Below, piece after piece: positions 1 through 13,426 of a stretch of 64,000 bases of DNA (the first letter of the stretch is position 1; every line of letters begins with the position of its first letter). Where the stretch lies: positions 902,191-966,190 of the forward strand of contig VWZW01007303.1 in the NCBI GenBank assembly GCA_013397115.1. Reading direction: 5' to 3'. Position numbers and translations under genes: made by a program. A model generated the notes under the pieces. That model saw nothing but the letters and a program-made list of their open reading frames with translations. It made no database searches and had not been told where the DNA came from. Source of the stretch: Edolisoma coerulescens. Taxonomy: Eukaryota; Chordata; Aves; Passeriformes; Campephagidae.

Positions 1-223
1 CTCATGGATGATCCAAACTTTTGTTTAGGTATTTTAAAAAAAATTAGGTCAGAGGAATCTGTGCAAGAAGGAGCTCATTAACCACCTTTGTGCAAAATCC
101 ACCTGCACATAAATACCAAGATGCAGCCTTTTCCTGGTGTTTTATACTGAGCTCACCCTCTTGCTTCTCTTTTATCACAAAGCAAGACCAGACATCAGCT
201 TGTATAGAGCCTCATAGTAAATG

Positions 224-290
224 TGTAATAAATAGAGGTAATTCTGTAATAAATACAGAGGTAATTCTGTAATAAATACAGAGAGAATTC
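224..290. repeat. 23-bp tandem repeat, 3 copies
   Basis: Three head-to-tail units of 21, 23 and 23 bp (224-244, 245-267, 268-290), each reading tgtaataaata, then agag, then aattc. A partial fourth unit (tgtattt) follows. The last two full units are almost identical, so this is a local minisatellite. Confidence 0.85.
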
Positions 291-3200
291 TGTATTTGGA
301 GAAACAGGGACTGGATTCTAACAACACTCAGCAGAATACCTCGACCGGCCCAGCCCTCCCATCCCCATTACTTCCAGCACACTTCAAGCTCTCTTTTTTT
401 TCCCTGAGGATGAGAAGACACTCCTGACCCTGTGAGCCGCACCAGTGCTGCCTGTTGGAATCCTGAATAAACTGAATTTCCCACCACTGTTCCCGTTCCC
501 CCGAGCGCGTGGCAGCAGCACAGCGCGCCTTGGTACAGACAGCCCACCAGCTGCCAACAGGAATTTCAGCACTTTGTCAATTATGTAAAAATAAGAAGAT
601 TTGGGCTGATCCTCCCCAAAATTACCCTGGTAGTCTCTGCTGTCTTGGTACAACTTGCCTGCAAGCTGGAGAGGAACCTGCAAGAGCTTCAAGAAAAAGG
701 TGAACAGCACCTGTCGCTGCTTCTGGTGGGATGTGTAAGGTTTGGGACTTTGCCTGTTATCCCCATAGCTGAGAGCTGTCCCAGGAAGGAAAAAGGGATG
801 TAACAGGAGAGGCTCTGACTGTATGTGAGAGTCCCTCCCCTGCAGCTCAGTGTCTCCTCTCGGGGATGCTTTTGGCCCTGCAGCAGCCACCCCATGTGCT
901 CAGCAGGGAGAGCTCATCCGCCTGTGAGATGCTGGAGTATATTTAAATCACCTTCCTCAGGAAAGATGTTGTTTAAACTGCAATCAAGCCAGCCAAAAAT
1001 AAATAAATAATCATTTACACACTTCTGTAAACAAAGAAATGAAAGTGCTGTGGAGCTGTGGTTACCCCAAGAGCAGGTCACGACCTCTCCCTGCTTTGGG
1101 GAACAGAACTGAGACACAGAGTGGACTTTAAAAGAGAATTAACTGCCAAAAATATTCACTTTTGGTAAATAGAGGGTTTTGATGGGACTTCCACTGAAAA
1201 GCAGGGAGGCTCTGGGCCCAAACACGAGCGCTGGATTTTGATGTATGCTGTTGACTTCCCCAACACAGAGCAATTTGTAATAGCTTTGCCACGCTGTTGT
1301 TTTCAAAGCTCCTGCTACATCACAAGCATTTATTTCTGACCACAAAATTACATTTATTCAACAGAAAGCAGCTCAGGGTCTTTAAGAGGTTAACTTCTGG
1401 AGTGCTTGGCTGCTCTCCAGCCTCCCTACGAGCATCAGTGCTAACGCAAGGCACACAACAGCACCCAGGCTGGCCGTGATTAATAGAGTGCTGAACACGC
1501 TGCTTTCCACATACACACACTTTTCATTCCCTTGCTTCCATAGATCATGGACTTATCCTCAAAATATCTGACTGAAATTGAATTTGGCTTCTCTCTCAAC
1601 CGTTCATTTCCTATGTTATGCAAGGTTATATCCTTTTCTGCATGAGCAGAACCAAACCAGCTGCAGCTTTTGAGAAGAAAATGTGTTTTCAATTATGAAG
1701 TTGGCCTGAATATTGAACCACAGTTCTACTGCTGCTCTAATTGAGCCATCATGGAGTGAACGTACAGGAAAGAAATTGTATTAATTAGGTTTGGAAATTT
1801 AACATAAGGAAATTAAAGGGGGTAAAATAAAAAAAATATGAGTATCAGCTCAGGAATAGTTCTTCAAAATGCAGAAGGAATGTAGGTCTGAAGTGGTTTA
1901 GGCACACACATTTTTAGAGTACTCCTTCAAAGACATGATTAGTAGTTCCAGCACATCAAACTGATTTTCAGCTTCTGTTGTCTGCATATGGAAAATTATT
2001 AAATTACTCGACTGACCAAATTAATAGTTTAAAGAGCAATTCAGCTAAGTGGGGAGCCAGAGTGGTCTCATCAGAATGGCAATACCCTTAAAAGTACTTG
2101 CTCTGGGAGAAGAATATGAGAAATGGCTTTCACAGACATCAAGTCCAGCACGTTGTTTTGGAGTCTGTGCCTTAGAGGGTTCTCCAAATGAGGGATTACT
2201 GCATTACTGTTGGACAGTGCTCTTATGCCACATGAAAAGAATGCTAATGACCTCAGGAAATCCTTTCCCAGCCTTAAAATATCTGTCTGATGACTTCACA
2301 AATATGGATTCCAACATTAGATTTCCATACCACAACTTCAGTTCTGTAAATTAACGTAGCCCAAGAACATCCCTTCTTTTTGCTTCTTCTTTTTTTTCCC
2401 AGATTTCATGTACAAATAACCATCCACTGATGTACCCATGGTAAAGCACAGTGACCTGCCCAAAACACAGCTTATTCAGATGGCTGCTTGCAGCAGTGCC
2501 TTGCAAATTATGTATAATCATCATGTCAGGATTGCATGATAAAGCTCTTTAACCTTTCCTGGTTCTGTCCTGTATTTAGCCCAGCATAGGCAGAGCAAAC
2601 CATTAATAAGTTGCATCCTCAAGTTAATGGCAAGAAAAAGGAAAAGCAAGACAGAGATTTAAGATCGAAATGACAGGAATTTTACACTTCTGAAATTAAT
2701 GACTTTTAACTGTCTTGCTCACAATAGCCTATTTACACCACCCAGACCTTAAATCTTCCAGGGAAGGCAGAAAAGTTACCCACAGATTTCAAAAGAACAA
2801 TACCATCAGCTCTGAAGCAGACACAACATTCTGTTAAATTAGAAAACTGCCTTCAAATTTCCATTAAGATCCTAAATAAGGAAAAAGTACTATAATAAAA
2901 CTATTCTCCAGTGATGAATTAATAGCGGCTCATGCTGAACTAGGAATGCATTTGAAAATTTGTAGTATGCTAAATTCCATTTCATAGTGCTTTTACTTTA
3001 ACTCTTATCATAAAAAATCCAGTTACTTAACGCACTGAGATCTATACAAAAAAAGTTATTTCCAAGTACTAATGGAAACTGAATATTTGATAACTGGAAC
3101 AGTTTTTATCTGAATGAATGAGATAAATAACTAAGGAATACAAAACATTCTGCTTTGTCCGGTATTTGTAAATTCATATTATATAAAGGGGAAATATTGG

Positions 3201-4150
3201 GGGGAAGTATCAATAGTCCATGCTCAAACTGAAGAGGAAAAATTGGCTAAATTGACCTGGGTTTGTTTAAAAAAGCCAACAGGCCCCAGGTTTACCAGCA
3301 GCTCCCATAAATCGTGCTTGGGAGGGGACATAAATACCTGAGCTTAACTTCCCCTCTCTCCAAGTCACGTCAGGCTCACCCAGGCACAGTTCAAGGACAG
3401 TTTAAGTCAACCCGAGCTGACACATTTGTGCTGCTCCTGCCCCTGGCTTTGCTCTCCTGGCCTCTCCCTTCAGAGCTGCTGCTCTGAACCCACCTGGTGG
3501 GAAACCAAGCCAGCAAAAAAGGGGAAAAAATCCCCCAACTTTTTGCTAAACACGGGATCACACCAGAAAAAGTGCTGAGGAAAGGCAGGGGGTGGGGAGC
3601 AGGAACACAGCAATATCCATGTAAAGCTGCTTAAATACCTCTACTTATTGGGGAGCTGCCTCCATCCTCTGATCTGCTGGCCCTCCCTAGGGCCCAGAGC
3701 CCTGTGGACAGCAAGCCCACATGGGATTGGCAAAAGCCCACTTCCCTTCTGATGTGGAATCTAATTTATTATTCCATGCAAAAAGTACCTAATTCTGTCT
3801 AATATTGGAGCAAAGGATGGGGCAGCAGCAGCAGTGGGGGTGGAGACAGGAGTTGGAGGCAAAAATGTGGTGGACACTCTCCCACAGGGAAATGGAGAAG
3901 CTGCATCAGGCAAGAAGCTTTCTCCTCACTTCTGAATGAACAGCTGGTGGTGCCCCAGATGTGGGGCCCCAAAGTTCCACATTCCCACCCACAATGCCTA
4001 TGGAGGCTGCTCCTACAGCATTCCCAACCTCCTGCTCCAGGACACTCTCCCTTCAGCAGAAGGGGCCCCAGAAAACATCTACTCTCACCACTTCTCCACC
4101 TACCTCTGTTTTATTCACTCACTGCTGTTGATCTATTTTAAAAAATCCAA

Positions 4151-4430
4151 AATCATAGAAGCACTGAAAGGTTTGGGTTGGAAGGGACCTTAAATAGCCC
4201 ATCTCATCCCAGCTCCCTTGCCTCATGCACCTTCCACTAGAGCAGGTTACTCAGAGCCCCCTCCAGCCTGGCCTTGAACATTTCCAAGGACAAATCTGGG
4301 GCTGAAAACTGATGTCTGTGTAGTAAAAGCAGGGAACCTCTTGCCCTATTCCTCCTCCCTGCTCACATCGCATCCCACAGGTACTGTGTGACCAAAAGGT
4401 CCCTCTGCCAGCTCCTCCCAGGACACTGAA
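4151..4430 (-). mobile_element. CR1 LINE 3'-end fragment
   Basis: On plus the copy begins aatcatagaagcac and continues gggttggaagggacctta, the complement of the CR1 3' terminus, so the element is on the minus strand. Further in are caggttactcagagccccc and cctggccttgaacatttcc. The outer part (ttgccctattcc, aaaaggtccctctgccagct) matches the CR1 region about 250 bp from its 3' end. It is diverged, non-coding and 5'-truncated, as most bird CR1 copies are. It lies in the sense direction of CUX1. Confidence 0.88.
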
Positions 4431-6224
4431 TATCACCTGACAGGTAATAAATTATTGCAAGGCAATCCCAGGGGGCTGCTGGGGTGGGTGTCCTGTTCCC
4501 AGCAGTGTTGCTCCCTGAGCCTCTCAGGAGACAGGAATCGAGGCATCTCCAGTGGATTTGAAATGGAGAGAAACCTATTTGCTTAACAAAACTTGTTTCT
4601 GAGATACCCAGAGCAGTCATCTCCTGATGTTTCAGAAAGTCAGCCTTAACAACAACCAGAAACCAGATCTATATCCTGAACAATCAAATATAACTCAACA
4701 GAATAGGCTCATATCCTCGGTATTTTGATTTGTCTCCAAAACAAGATACAGTAATTACATCTATAATCAAATACCATAATTCACAGTTTAATGTGGTGCA
4801 TTTATGTAGTCAATCATGATTAGTTCAGGTTTTTTAGGTTTCTGAAACCCTGTCTCGATTAAGGAAACTGGAATCACCAGCTCAGAGATTCAGCAGCACA
4901 ATCTTTTCATGTATTTGTGCTTCATTTACATAACAGGGGATTTCCACAACAAATTTTACTCTGGTGAGGTTGAATTTATACCAAAATAAACTTCACTTTT
5001 ATATCAGTGAAGCAAAACTACAGAAGAGGAGTGTGTGTGAGCCATACCAAGGTAACAGGGAGCTGTCTCCACCAGGGAAGATCTAATGGGAGAATCTCCT
5101 TCTCTGTAGCCAAATTTAAATTTATGCTTCTTACTTGATCTTCAGACATTCCCTTCATTAAAGAACAGTGCTGAAAGCACACATGCACTTTTCAGTCAGT
5201 GCATTGCAAGCTTGAAACTGAAGTGAAAAGGTTCTAAGATGCACTCGGAGCAATTTTAAGGTGTAAATTTCCATTGGCAAACGGATGCACGCAAGTCATT
5301 CTTTGTTCTCACAAATGTCTGCGGGATACATCGAGGACAAAGTTGTCCTGTTTATTTATTTATTTCTAGCAATACTTGGGAAATCAGGTTGTAAAGCAAA
5401 AAGTACCATGCTGCTTTTAAATGAGGGATTATCGCCTAGCTGGGACACAGATTTAGCAGGATGTAGAAGTGATCAGGAATGCAAGCCTCACTAAGGGGAG
5501 CTGTGCACTTCAATCCTATCCTGAAAACACACTCCTGAACTTCCCTGTGCTGACGGGAACTGCAACAATCTGAAGTCAGTGAACAGCTCGTGGACTGAGG
5601 AAGTGCTGGAACACAGTTCTTGAGGGGCAGAGCTGTGTGATGTGTAGCAGAGTGTGAGCTCAAACCTGCGTCCGCCACCCCACGCAGGCACGGAGCTTTA
5701 CAAGGACAAACGTAATTTCCAACCTCCCTCCCTGACGCTTTCCGAGCGGCAGAACCACGGCTCCCATCTGGCCACAGCGAAAATGGAAAACTCTCTAATT
5801 GGCCCAGCTGCCTTTGCCTATAGAAACTCTTCAGAATAACAACAGTTGGCTTTTAAACTCGTGAGCACTCTGCTGGTGTGTTCTCGGCGAGTGCTGTGAA
5901 GAGAAACCCAAGTTGGAGCCAGCACCGGAGCTGTTAACGCCTTCTGCTGCCTTTCCAACAAACACCGGCCAACCCAAGGTTTTCCATCAGCCCTCTGGAA
6001 TACAATGTTTCACAGCTGAAAAGCTTTGCAGGGAGAACGATTTGCAGTATCCTCATGTTTTATGAGTGCACTACATTGCATTCACTAAGAGCTCAACCTG
6101 TAGGGTCAGTGAGGCCCAGCGAGCTGGATGTGACACCTGAGTCCCTGCCACAGTGACAGGATGCTCTGGGAGGCTCAGAGCAAAGTGATGTGACCAGTTC
6201 AGGCTGTCCAGCACAAACCCAGCA

Positions 6225-6560
6225 TATCACAGAACCACAGAACGACCTGGGTTGGAAGGGACCTTAAGGATCACCTGGTTCCACCCCACTGCCATGGGCA
6301 GGGACACTTTCCTCTGTCCCAGGTTGCTCAGAGCTCCATCCAACCTGGTTTTAAACACCTCCAGGGATGAGGCAGCCACAGCTTCTCTGGACAACCTGTG
6401 CCAGGGCCCCACCACCCTCACAGGAAAGAGTTTCTTCCCAATATCCAATCAAAACCTACTGTCTGTCAGTTTGAAGCCATTCCCCCTTGTCCTGTCACTA
6501 GGTGCTCTTGTGAAAGCTCCCTCTCCATCTTCAGGCTCCCTTCAGGTGCTGACAGTCCCT
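6225..6560 (-). mobile_element. CR1 LINE 3'-end fragment next to exon 3
   Basis: This is a well-preserved CR1 3' end on the minus strand: tcacagaaccacagaac, gggttggaagggaccttaag, ccatgggcagggacactt, caggttgctcagagctccat, cagccacagcttctctgg, then ttgtcctgtcactag and gctccctctccatcttc. Similarity fades after about 6560. Its near end lies about 130 bp downstream of the donor of CUX1 exon 3 and it runs in the gene's sense. A plus-strand frame across it (6252-6647) is the antisense of the repeat, not a gene. Confidence 0.93.
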
Positions 6561-6689
6561 GCACACACAAAATGTAAAGGGCTGCACCCTGAGGGCTCTG
6601 TGCCCACCTGGCCACACACACCCTGCCAGCACACCAGGCTCATGTGAAGCAGCCCTGAAAGAGCCATAAGAAGCAAAAGAAGCTCTTAC

Positions 6690-6737
6690 CTCTCCCTGGA
6701 AACTCTTCAGTAATGGAGCTACCTGTTTGCGCAGGTC
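6690..6737 (-). CDS. CUX1: CUX1 coding exon 3 (N-terminal coiled-coil region)
   Basis: Read on the minus strand, these 48 bp encode DLRKQVAPLLKSFQGE, which is the CUX1 sequence directly after FKKNTPE of the preceding exon. The acceptor is gtcttccag (AG at 6738-6739) with a pyrimidine-rich stretch and a plausible branch site (ctgat, A opposite 6764, about 26 nt upstream). The donor is gtaaga (6684-6689). Both junctions are phase 0, so joining to the 111-bp exon keeps the frame. In the full protein it should cover about residues 59-74. CUX2 has a different peptide here (as I recall, EIREMVAPVLKSFQAE), so CUX1 is strongly preferred. The frame stays open past the donor, but the residues there do not resemble CUX1, which supports the splice. 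The next exon, which should begin IDALSKRSKE or similar, is not found further left. Confidence 0.96.
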
Positions 6738-7704
6738 CTGGAAGACAGAAGCAGGATATCCCATCAGAAAAACCGGGAAGGACAAGTCATCATCGCGTTT
6801 TTCCCGACATCATTTTCAGTTCTCAAGTGTTACTTAAATTCTGATCGCATTTTATGGCAGCTTTGATTAAAATAGAATTATACCTGGAGCTCACTTTGAG
6901 CAGATCTGAATTTCCAGTCTGACATACACCTGCATCTCCTGCAAATGGTATTAATTATCCAAACTGTGGTGGTGCTGGGTAGGCACTGAATGCCTTCAGT
7001 CTCCTAATTCAGCTGAAACATTAATGAGATTAGCAGTAAATGCCCCTATCTACCTCCACAGCAGCTACACCTCTGAACTTATGCCAAGGAAATTCCCACA
7101 AACGGAAGCCAGGCTTAAAGGAAGATGACTCTGGACCATCATTTCAACTGAGAGTGTTGCCATTTTACAGAATCTCTGTTTTATTTATTATTTTCCCAAG
7201 AGTGCTCTGGCTTTAGTCATCAGAGAACTGGAGCACATTGAAGATGACAAGTATTATTTGTTGATTTCTGTGTAACTCAGGATTGCTTCTTCCGAATTAC
7301 AACACACTTACTGCTACAAAATTCATTAAAATACTGCCCACAGAATCACTCTAAAGGTTTATAGCATATTTTTACTTAGCAACTGAGATAATTTAGGACA
7401 AAAAAAGTATAGTTATCATACATAAAATTTCCTATGGCTTCACTTCTAAGCTGGTTTGGCTCTAATTCACTTACAAATTCCATAATTTTTATTATGTGTG
7501 CGCCTAAAGAATAAAATCCGGTGACTCAGCAGAGGACACTGTTAGTCAGGCACAGCCAGAATGCTGCATTCCTGCTTTGGCCACTGACAAGGCACAAGCA
7601 GCCACTTCACAGTGCACTTACACCTGGGAATAAATCTGGAAGAGCTGTAAACCCATTACATGATGCTGCATCACTTGGGAGGGCAGCACTGATGCTGCTG
7701 CAGG

Positions 7705-7853
7705 GAAAAGGTGGGATTCCCACCCTTGGAGATTTCCAAGGCTCAGCTGACCAGAACTAGTGCTAAATGGGGGCTAAAGACCCATTTTTAGGGCCAGGTG
7801 AGGTTTGGTCAGACTCTGGACAGCCCCTCCAACCCTGAGTCCTACGATGCTCT
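7705..7853 (+). mobile_element. Diverged CR1 LINE 3' end
   Basis: The plus strand reads ggtgggattcccacccttgg, then agatttccaaggctcagctg, and near the end acagcccctccaaccctgag followed by tcctacgatgctctg. This is the layout of an older CR1 subfamily 3' end (a cttccaaccctgagt block before a tctatgat-type terminus). It is strongly diverged and antisense to CUX1. Confidence 0.65.
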
Positions 7854-10800
7854 GGGAATTCTGCCCACAACTGGGACAGGCACAAACTGCTTCAGTAACC
7901 ATGAAATCTTCCTACCTGCACACAGGCTGAGCTACCTGAACCTCATGCAGGGGGTCATAAAGACATATTTGAAGTATGTTCTCTACATAGAAAAGGATCT
8001 GTTGAGGCCTCGAGCTTTTCGGAAAAGAAGGTGACCTTAAAAAGTTGGGAAATTCTCTTTTCCAACACATTTACTTTTACATCTACAGTCATGCAATGTA
8101 CTGGACGTTAAACCACTCACCAAAACACTCTCAGCCCTGGATTTAATCTGATTTTCCTGAAGGAAAAGTAGGCTTTTGAGAGAAGTGATTTTTGTCATTT
8201 AAATGACAAGTCATGCAGAGAGTTGGAGTATCAGGAGTTCTCCCACTCCCTGAGAAATGGCTTAGGGGGCCCAAGGCAAATGAAGCTATCAAAGACAAAT
8301 GATCAGCCAAATTTCACTTCTGACATGGTTATTGCACTAAAATACAGCTTAATCCCCATCAAGTCAAGGATAATACTGCAGCTTGCTGAGCTCTCTCTTC
8401 GGACCGAACCAAACTGTGCTTCTGTTCTTAGGCCAACTCAAGTCACCTAAATTTTTCCTGATATATCCTGCTGCCTGTTTTGAGACAGAAGAAGGTTGGA
8501 CACTGTCCTTGTGGATCACAAATGTCTACAAATTACACTTCTACCAAAGCAAACTGGCAGGTTGAGCAGCTTTTCCCCACTCCCTGCCTCCTCAGGGAGA
8601 CCTGAGGGCTGTGCACATTTTAGAACATGTTTTCTTTGTAACCTGATGATGCTGACATTGAAGAAAGTAACAATAACCACTGATGGCAAAACAAATGCCC
8701 ACATTCAAGGCCAAAATCTGGCAGAGGCGGTTTTAGTGCCCAGTGAACAGAATTAGATTTACAGCCCGGATACTGGCACCCTTCATAAAATCAGGGAAAA
8801 TTATATCATCCAAGCAAAGCAACTTTTCTTGAAATAAAAGTCTCCGCTGGTTGGAAATCACTGGGTTTAGGCCTTTTGTCCCTGATACTGCCTCTGAATT
8901 TACTGACTTGTTTGGCACCAGCCAGGAAAGTGATGCCAGAAGTGAAGGAGAAATACAGGAGATCTGATCCCACATCCAGAGGCAGGAGAATGTCATCCTT
9001 GCTCCTGTGTCCATGGCAAGCTCCAGCCAAGATCCTGCTATTTAACTGCCTCCCCTGGCACATCCTAACTTCTGAAAGACAGGATTTGCAGCACTTTTTA
9101 TTTCATGATATAAACTATGTCAGGAGTTCACCTTCATATTCATCTTGAATAATGAGGGATGTTGTTGTTGGCTGTTTGTAACAGAAAAGAGGGAGAGAAG
9201 CAGGGGTGGAAAGGAATAGAAGGAGCATCCATGCCACGAAAACAGTTGGTCAAGCTGTCAGAAAGGGAGAAAACCTTTCAAGTGCATTCATTTAGCACAC
9301 TCAGGATGCTAAACACTCATCCCAGCAATCAGAACGTTACCAAGCAGAATTCATGCCATAATGGGAAAACACGTGCTTGATTTAGACAGCAGCTTGTGGT
9401 AGGGGTAAAACTGGTTTTAAAATATTTCTTGATAGAGGAGGAGGCAGCTCAAGGTGATTCGGCCCTTTTGGCAAGCCATGGGTTATCCCACTGCAATCCA
9501 TCCAGGACAATCCCAGGACACATCAGAGCACACACCTGAATGGGGTAAAATGCTCTGAAAACTTGAAATCTTCATAACTTGAAATCTGTTGCAGCTGAAC
9601 TGAGACAGAGCATCCCACTGCCATTCCCTTCCCAGAGCAAACAGCCAGGAAAGGGAACTGCAGGAATGTGATCCAGTATTTTAAACTCAGCCAAACGCTC
9701 CATGCAGGTGAGTGGATAAATGGCACACACCACAGCAAAAGGCATAAACACCTTTTTCACACCAGTTTTTCTTTTCTCCCCTCCTTTCCTGGCTTGCCCT
9801 TGGAAAGAGTTTATAGGAAAGAGTTTATAGGGTACTTTTATAATTCCTTCCTTGGCGAAACAACATCAAAACTTGAGACAGCTCACAACCAAAGGGAAAT
9901 AAAAATAAACAGACAGGAGTCAGGAATACATATGCCTCGAGTCACAGCTCTGCTGGGGAGATTTATTTTTGGCAGTTTGGAAGAATTTCTCATCAGACTT
10001 TGTCTCAAAATATTACACTGAACTTCAAACGGAATTTTACCTTCTTTACACTAAATTGAACAGGAAGAAGGACGTTCAGTTCAGACCCAGGGGAATCTGC
10101 AGTGTTGGTTAGCAAGGACACCGGGTGATTTATTATCTGTTTAAAGTGTGGTGGCCTTTACTGCCTGGGCTGTGATCAAAACAGGAAAAGCATCCAGGCT
10201 CCAGCCCTCACACAGCTACCAACGCACTGCGGCCAAGCAGAACAGCTGAAACGGGTCCACGCAACTGAACATTATAACAAATTATAATTTATCAACACAA
10301 ACACACTGAAATATTTGAGTACAGGAATACAATCCCATTATTAGCCTATTTTTCTGTGCCATCTAAATACATGCATTCTTTCTCTCTGGATGATTTATCA
10401 GGGGTAGAGCAGTTTTCTGAAAAAGGCTCTATCACAGACAAACTCAGTATCTGACGAAGAGCCCAGGAATTAGGATGCTGTATCATTATCTGAATCAAAT
10501 CTGATGGCTGAAAGCTAATATAGCATTTCCTCTTTACAAGAGTAAAAACAATGAGTTTATATTTTGATCAAGTAGCTAAACAATGAAATCTGAATCCACA
10601 TAATTTTTAACTCCCTTTCCATTCTCATTAAAAATAACTCCACGGAAAATAAACCAAGAATAAATCTATGTTAAAATCCTGGGCAACAAATGCATCTTTC
10701 TGACAACTAAACTACATTATTTATCTAGATCTTAATACCCTGTGTACAGTACAAAGGACATAGCAATGGTCAGGCTACCAATGCTGTATTTGTAATTTAT

Positions 10801-11447
10801 TTGAGGTCTGAAGCTACTCGAGCACCTTCAGATCTCCTCACAGGCTGCTCCATCTCATTCACCTCCCAAATGCTTATCTCTAAATGTCACAACAAAAACC
10901 TTCTGACCCCAGTTTGATAAAGTGGTCCAGCAAGGTTGAGCTTGACCTACACACCTTTATCACCTACACAAGCACCGTGCTCCTGTAAAACAAACCAACC
11001 CCAAAACCTGGGTGAACATTCCACTGTGGGCCTCCCGCGCCACATTTCCTCCCAATTGTTCCGTATTTCGCCTGCTGGAGCCACGCAGGGGCTGGGGAAT
11101 GTCACTGTGTCTGGCACAGGAATCATAATGAGAAGCAGCCCACTGTTATCAGCGTGGGTGACATCACCAGTTCAGCTGTCACAACCCATTCTGGAGCAGC
11201 CTCATCACCGGTGAGATGCTGCGGCTGCCCCGCCGCCTTCCCCTTCCGTGTCCCCTTCCCTGTTTGCCCACACGGAACAAGGCACTGACAAGGGCCCTGC
11301 ACTCCGAATCGGCAGGGGCTGGACAGCCTCACCCCAGATTCTTTCTTGTAAGAACTTAAAAAAACGAAAGAAAAAGAAAAAAAACCCAACACAGAACAAC
11401 CCCTGGCTGTGCAGAAGGGTGTTTGTAATTCCAGCAACACCTAGCAC
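7854..11447. other. Intronic sequence without recognised genes
   Basis: Apart from the 14-bp duplication at 9802-9829, I see no exon, RNA gene or clear transposon on either strand. Open frames of 60-117 codons have no recognisable motifs. Confidence 0.6.
9802..9829. repeat. 14-bp direct duplication
   Basis: The unit ggaaagagtttata occurs twice back to back (9802-9815 and 9816-9829) with no mismatch, which points to a recent slippage-type duplication. Confidence 0.9.
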
Positions 11448-11595
11448 TTCCCATCCCTGGATGTGTCCAAGGCCAGGCTGGATGGGGCTTGGAGGCACCT
11501 GGGCTAGTGGAAGGTGTCCCTGCCCATGGCAAAGGGTGGAATGAGATGAGATTTAAGGTCCCTCCCAACCCAAATCATTCCATGACTCCATGATA
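11448..11595 (+). mobile_element. CR1 LINE 3'-end fragment
   Basis: The plus strand reads catccctggatgtgtccaag, gccaggctggatggggcttg, ctagtggaaggtgtccctgc, aaggtccctcccaacccaaa and ends attccatgactccatgataa. This is the last ~150 bp of CR1 including its short terminal direct repeat. It is 5'-truncated and antisense to CUX1. Confidence 0.92.
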
Positions 11596-13400
11596 AGAAA
11601 TAGCACAGCTGAAGGGGAGCTCTCCTGTCAAAAACTGTGTGCCAGGTTCATGCCCCTCTCCCCGGAGGCAGCGTGCTGGGAGGGTGGATATCTGTTCCTA
11701 GGGATTGGGAGGATGTTTATCCATGTGCCCTCACAGCCAGGGCTCTGTACACTCCATCCACCCCGCTATTATCTCCAGAATGCTGCTGAGCTTCCCATAA
11801 ATACAGCTGAAAGGGGGAGAGGTGAGAGGCAGCCAAGCATGAAGGATTTGGGAAGAACGCTGGCATCAACTTCTGAGGTGTGTTTGATTATTGTGTACTT
11901 CAAGGACACAACTTGTCACTATGAAACACACAAATCAGCAAGTTAACTATAATTAGGAGTAAGCAGTTCTGCTGGCTAATTAGAGAGAGGCAGCAAGCAC
12001 AGATGCTTCGCCCTGCTATGGGGAAATGGGTGAAGGGGTTGGGATCACTCACACACTCACCTACCAGTGCACAAGTTTTAAATATTGTTTCTTTGCATTA
12101 TGAAAAAAATCCAGAATATTCCAATTTTTTTTCCACCAGAAATCCTGGGCACATGTGATTGGGGGTGTACTAAAGGAAACATTTAAGTCTTTACGTTTAA
12201 TTAGTTCCAGCAAGTTCCACTTTGCTGTAATCAAAAAGAGATGAAACTGAAACCCCAGATAGTTGTTCAAACAGGTATTATACAGTAGCTGAGATGACTG
12301 ACTTAATTCTTAAAATATAAGGCAAAGTAAATCATACGAGTAAACAATTTATTGCTCAATTTACACCTTGATTTAATGAGATATAAAACCTCTTATTGCT
12401 TAAGGCTGCTGAAGTATTTACTTGAAATCCGATCATTAAAGAATGAATCACAATCTTATCAATCTTCTACTATATTTTTAGTTATTTCAGTACACTAACA
12501 TGCCAGTGTTTTCTCTGTACAAAAAAACCCCTTTTTAAGTTACATTTATAGATATGTTTCAACCTAGCACAATGATAAATAAAAAATCTTGATTTACAGT
12601 AGCAAAACGTACACCACAGTACTTTCGGAAATATTTCAAGCTCACAGATCTTGTGCAAATTCCATTAGCTTTAATTATTTATTAGCAGTAGATTTAGATT
12701 ACTGTTCTTGACCTATTTTTCAGTGTATGGACCCACCCAGCAAGAAGTGAAAAAAATATTCCATTTGTGAAGGGCTGATTTAGTGAGCTCAGCCTTCAGC
12801 TTTGAGTGGAACACTGAGCAAAACCCTGGGCACTGTAATTCGGGGACAGAGAGGTTACAAAGCAGGGCCTGCAGAATAAACACTGATACAGGTTCCTTGA
12901 AAAGAGACGGAATTTTTGCTGTTCGACCACTTCAGACAATTTTGCAAGATTGCAGCCACGTGACAATCCCAAAGGAAGCGACAGCAGGCGCACAGAGAAC
13001 TTTCAAGAGTTTCTTTGTGGAAATCCCCTGGTTTCTAGCAAACTCCAAAGACCACGTGGGTCCTACTCAGCCATGGGGAAATGGGTCAGGAGGGAGAATT
13101 TTGGGGCTGGTCCTGTGACCCCTTCCAGTGGCAAGGTGCAAACTGTGCTGTTCCCAAGCTGGGGAAAACGGAGCGTCTGGGAAGGAGCTTCCTCGCCACG
13201 CTGAGACTTTGCTTTCCGTGGAATTTGCCCGAGTCTTAATGGAATCCTCTTATGGCTTCTTCCAAGTTGAAATAAACAAAAAGCTCACAGGTTTACTCTG
13301 GGCCTGTGCAGCCACGTCCAAACAGCCTGGGGACCTTCACAACTGTTTAAAAAGCCACCCTCCAGAGAGGAACTGTTGCACCCATATATATGTATGGAAG

Positions 13401-13420
13401 TGTGTGTATATATACACACA
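13401..13420. repeat. 20-bp perfect palindrome in a TG/TA microsatellite
   Basis: A run of tgtgtgta, then tata, then tacacaca reads identically on both strands. It sits in a wider TG/TA-rich microsatellite at about 13383-13426. Confidence 0.9.
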
Positions 13421-13426
13421 TACACT

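Larger units (their letters stand above)
1..6689 (-). other. CUX1: CUX1 intron downstream of exon 3 (partial)
   Basis: This is the start of the intron after the DLRKQVAP exon, running off the left edge of the window. It holds a small tandem repeat (224-290) and two CR1 fragments (4151-4430 and 6225-6560). In the remaining stretches (1-223, 291-4150, 4431-6224) I see only AT-rich non-coding sequence. A 168-codon minus-strand frame at 384-890 has no recognisable domain and is treated as chance. Confidence 0.85.

Noticed and set aside
384..890. 168-codon minus-strand frame
   Set aside because: No recognisable domain, no matching splice signals and no resemblance to CUX1 exon 4.
6252..6647. 131-codon plus-strand frame
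   Set aside because: It is the antisense of the CR1 fragment at 6225-6560.
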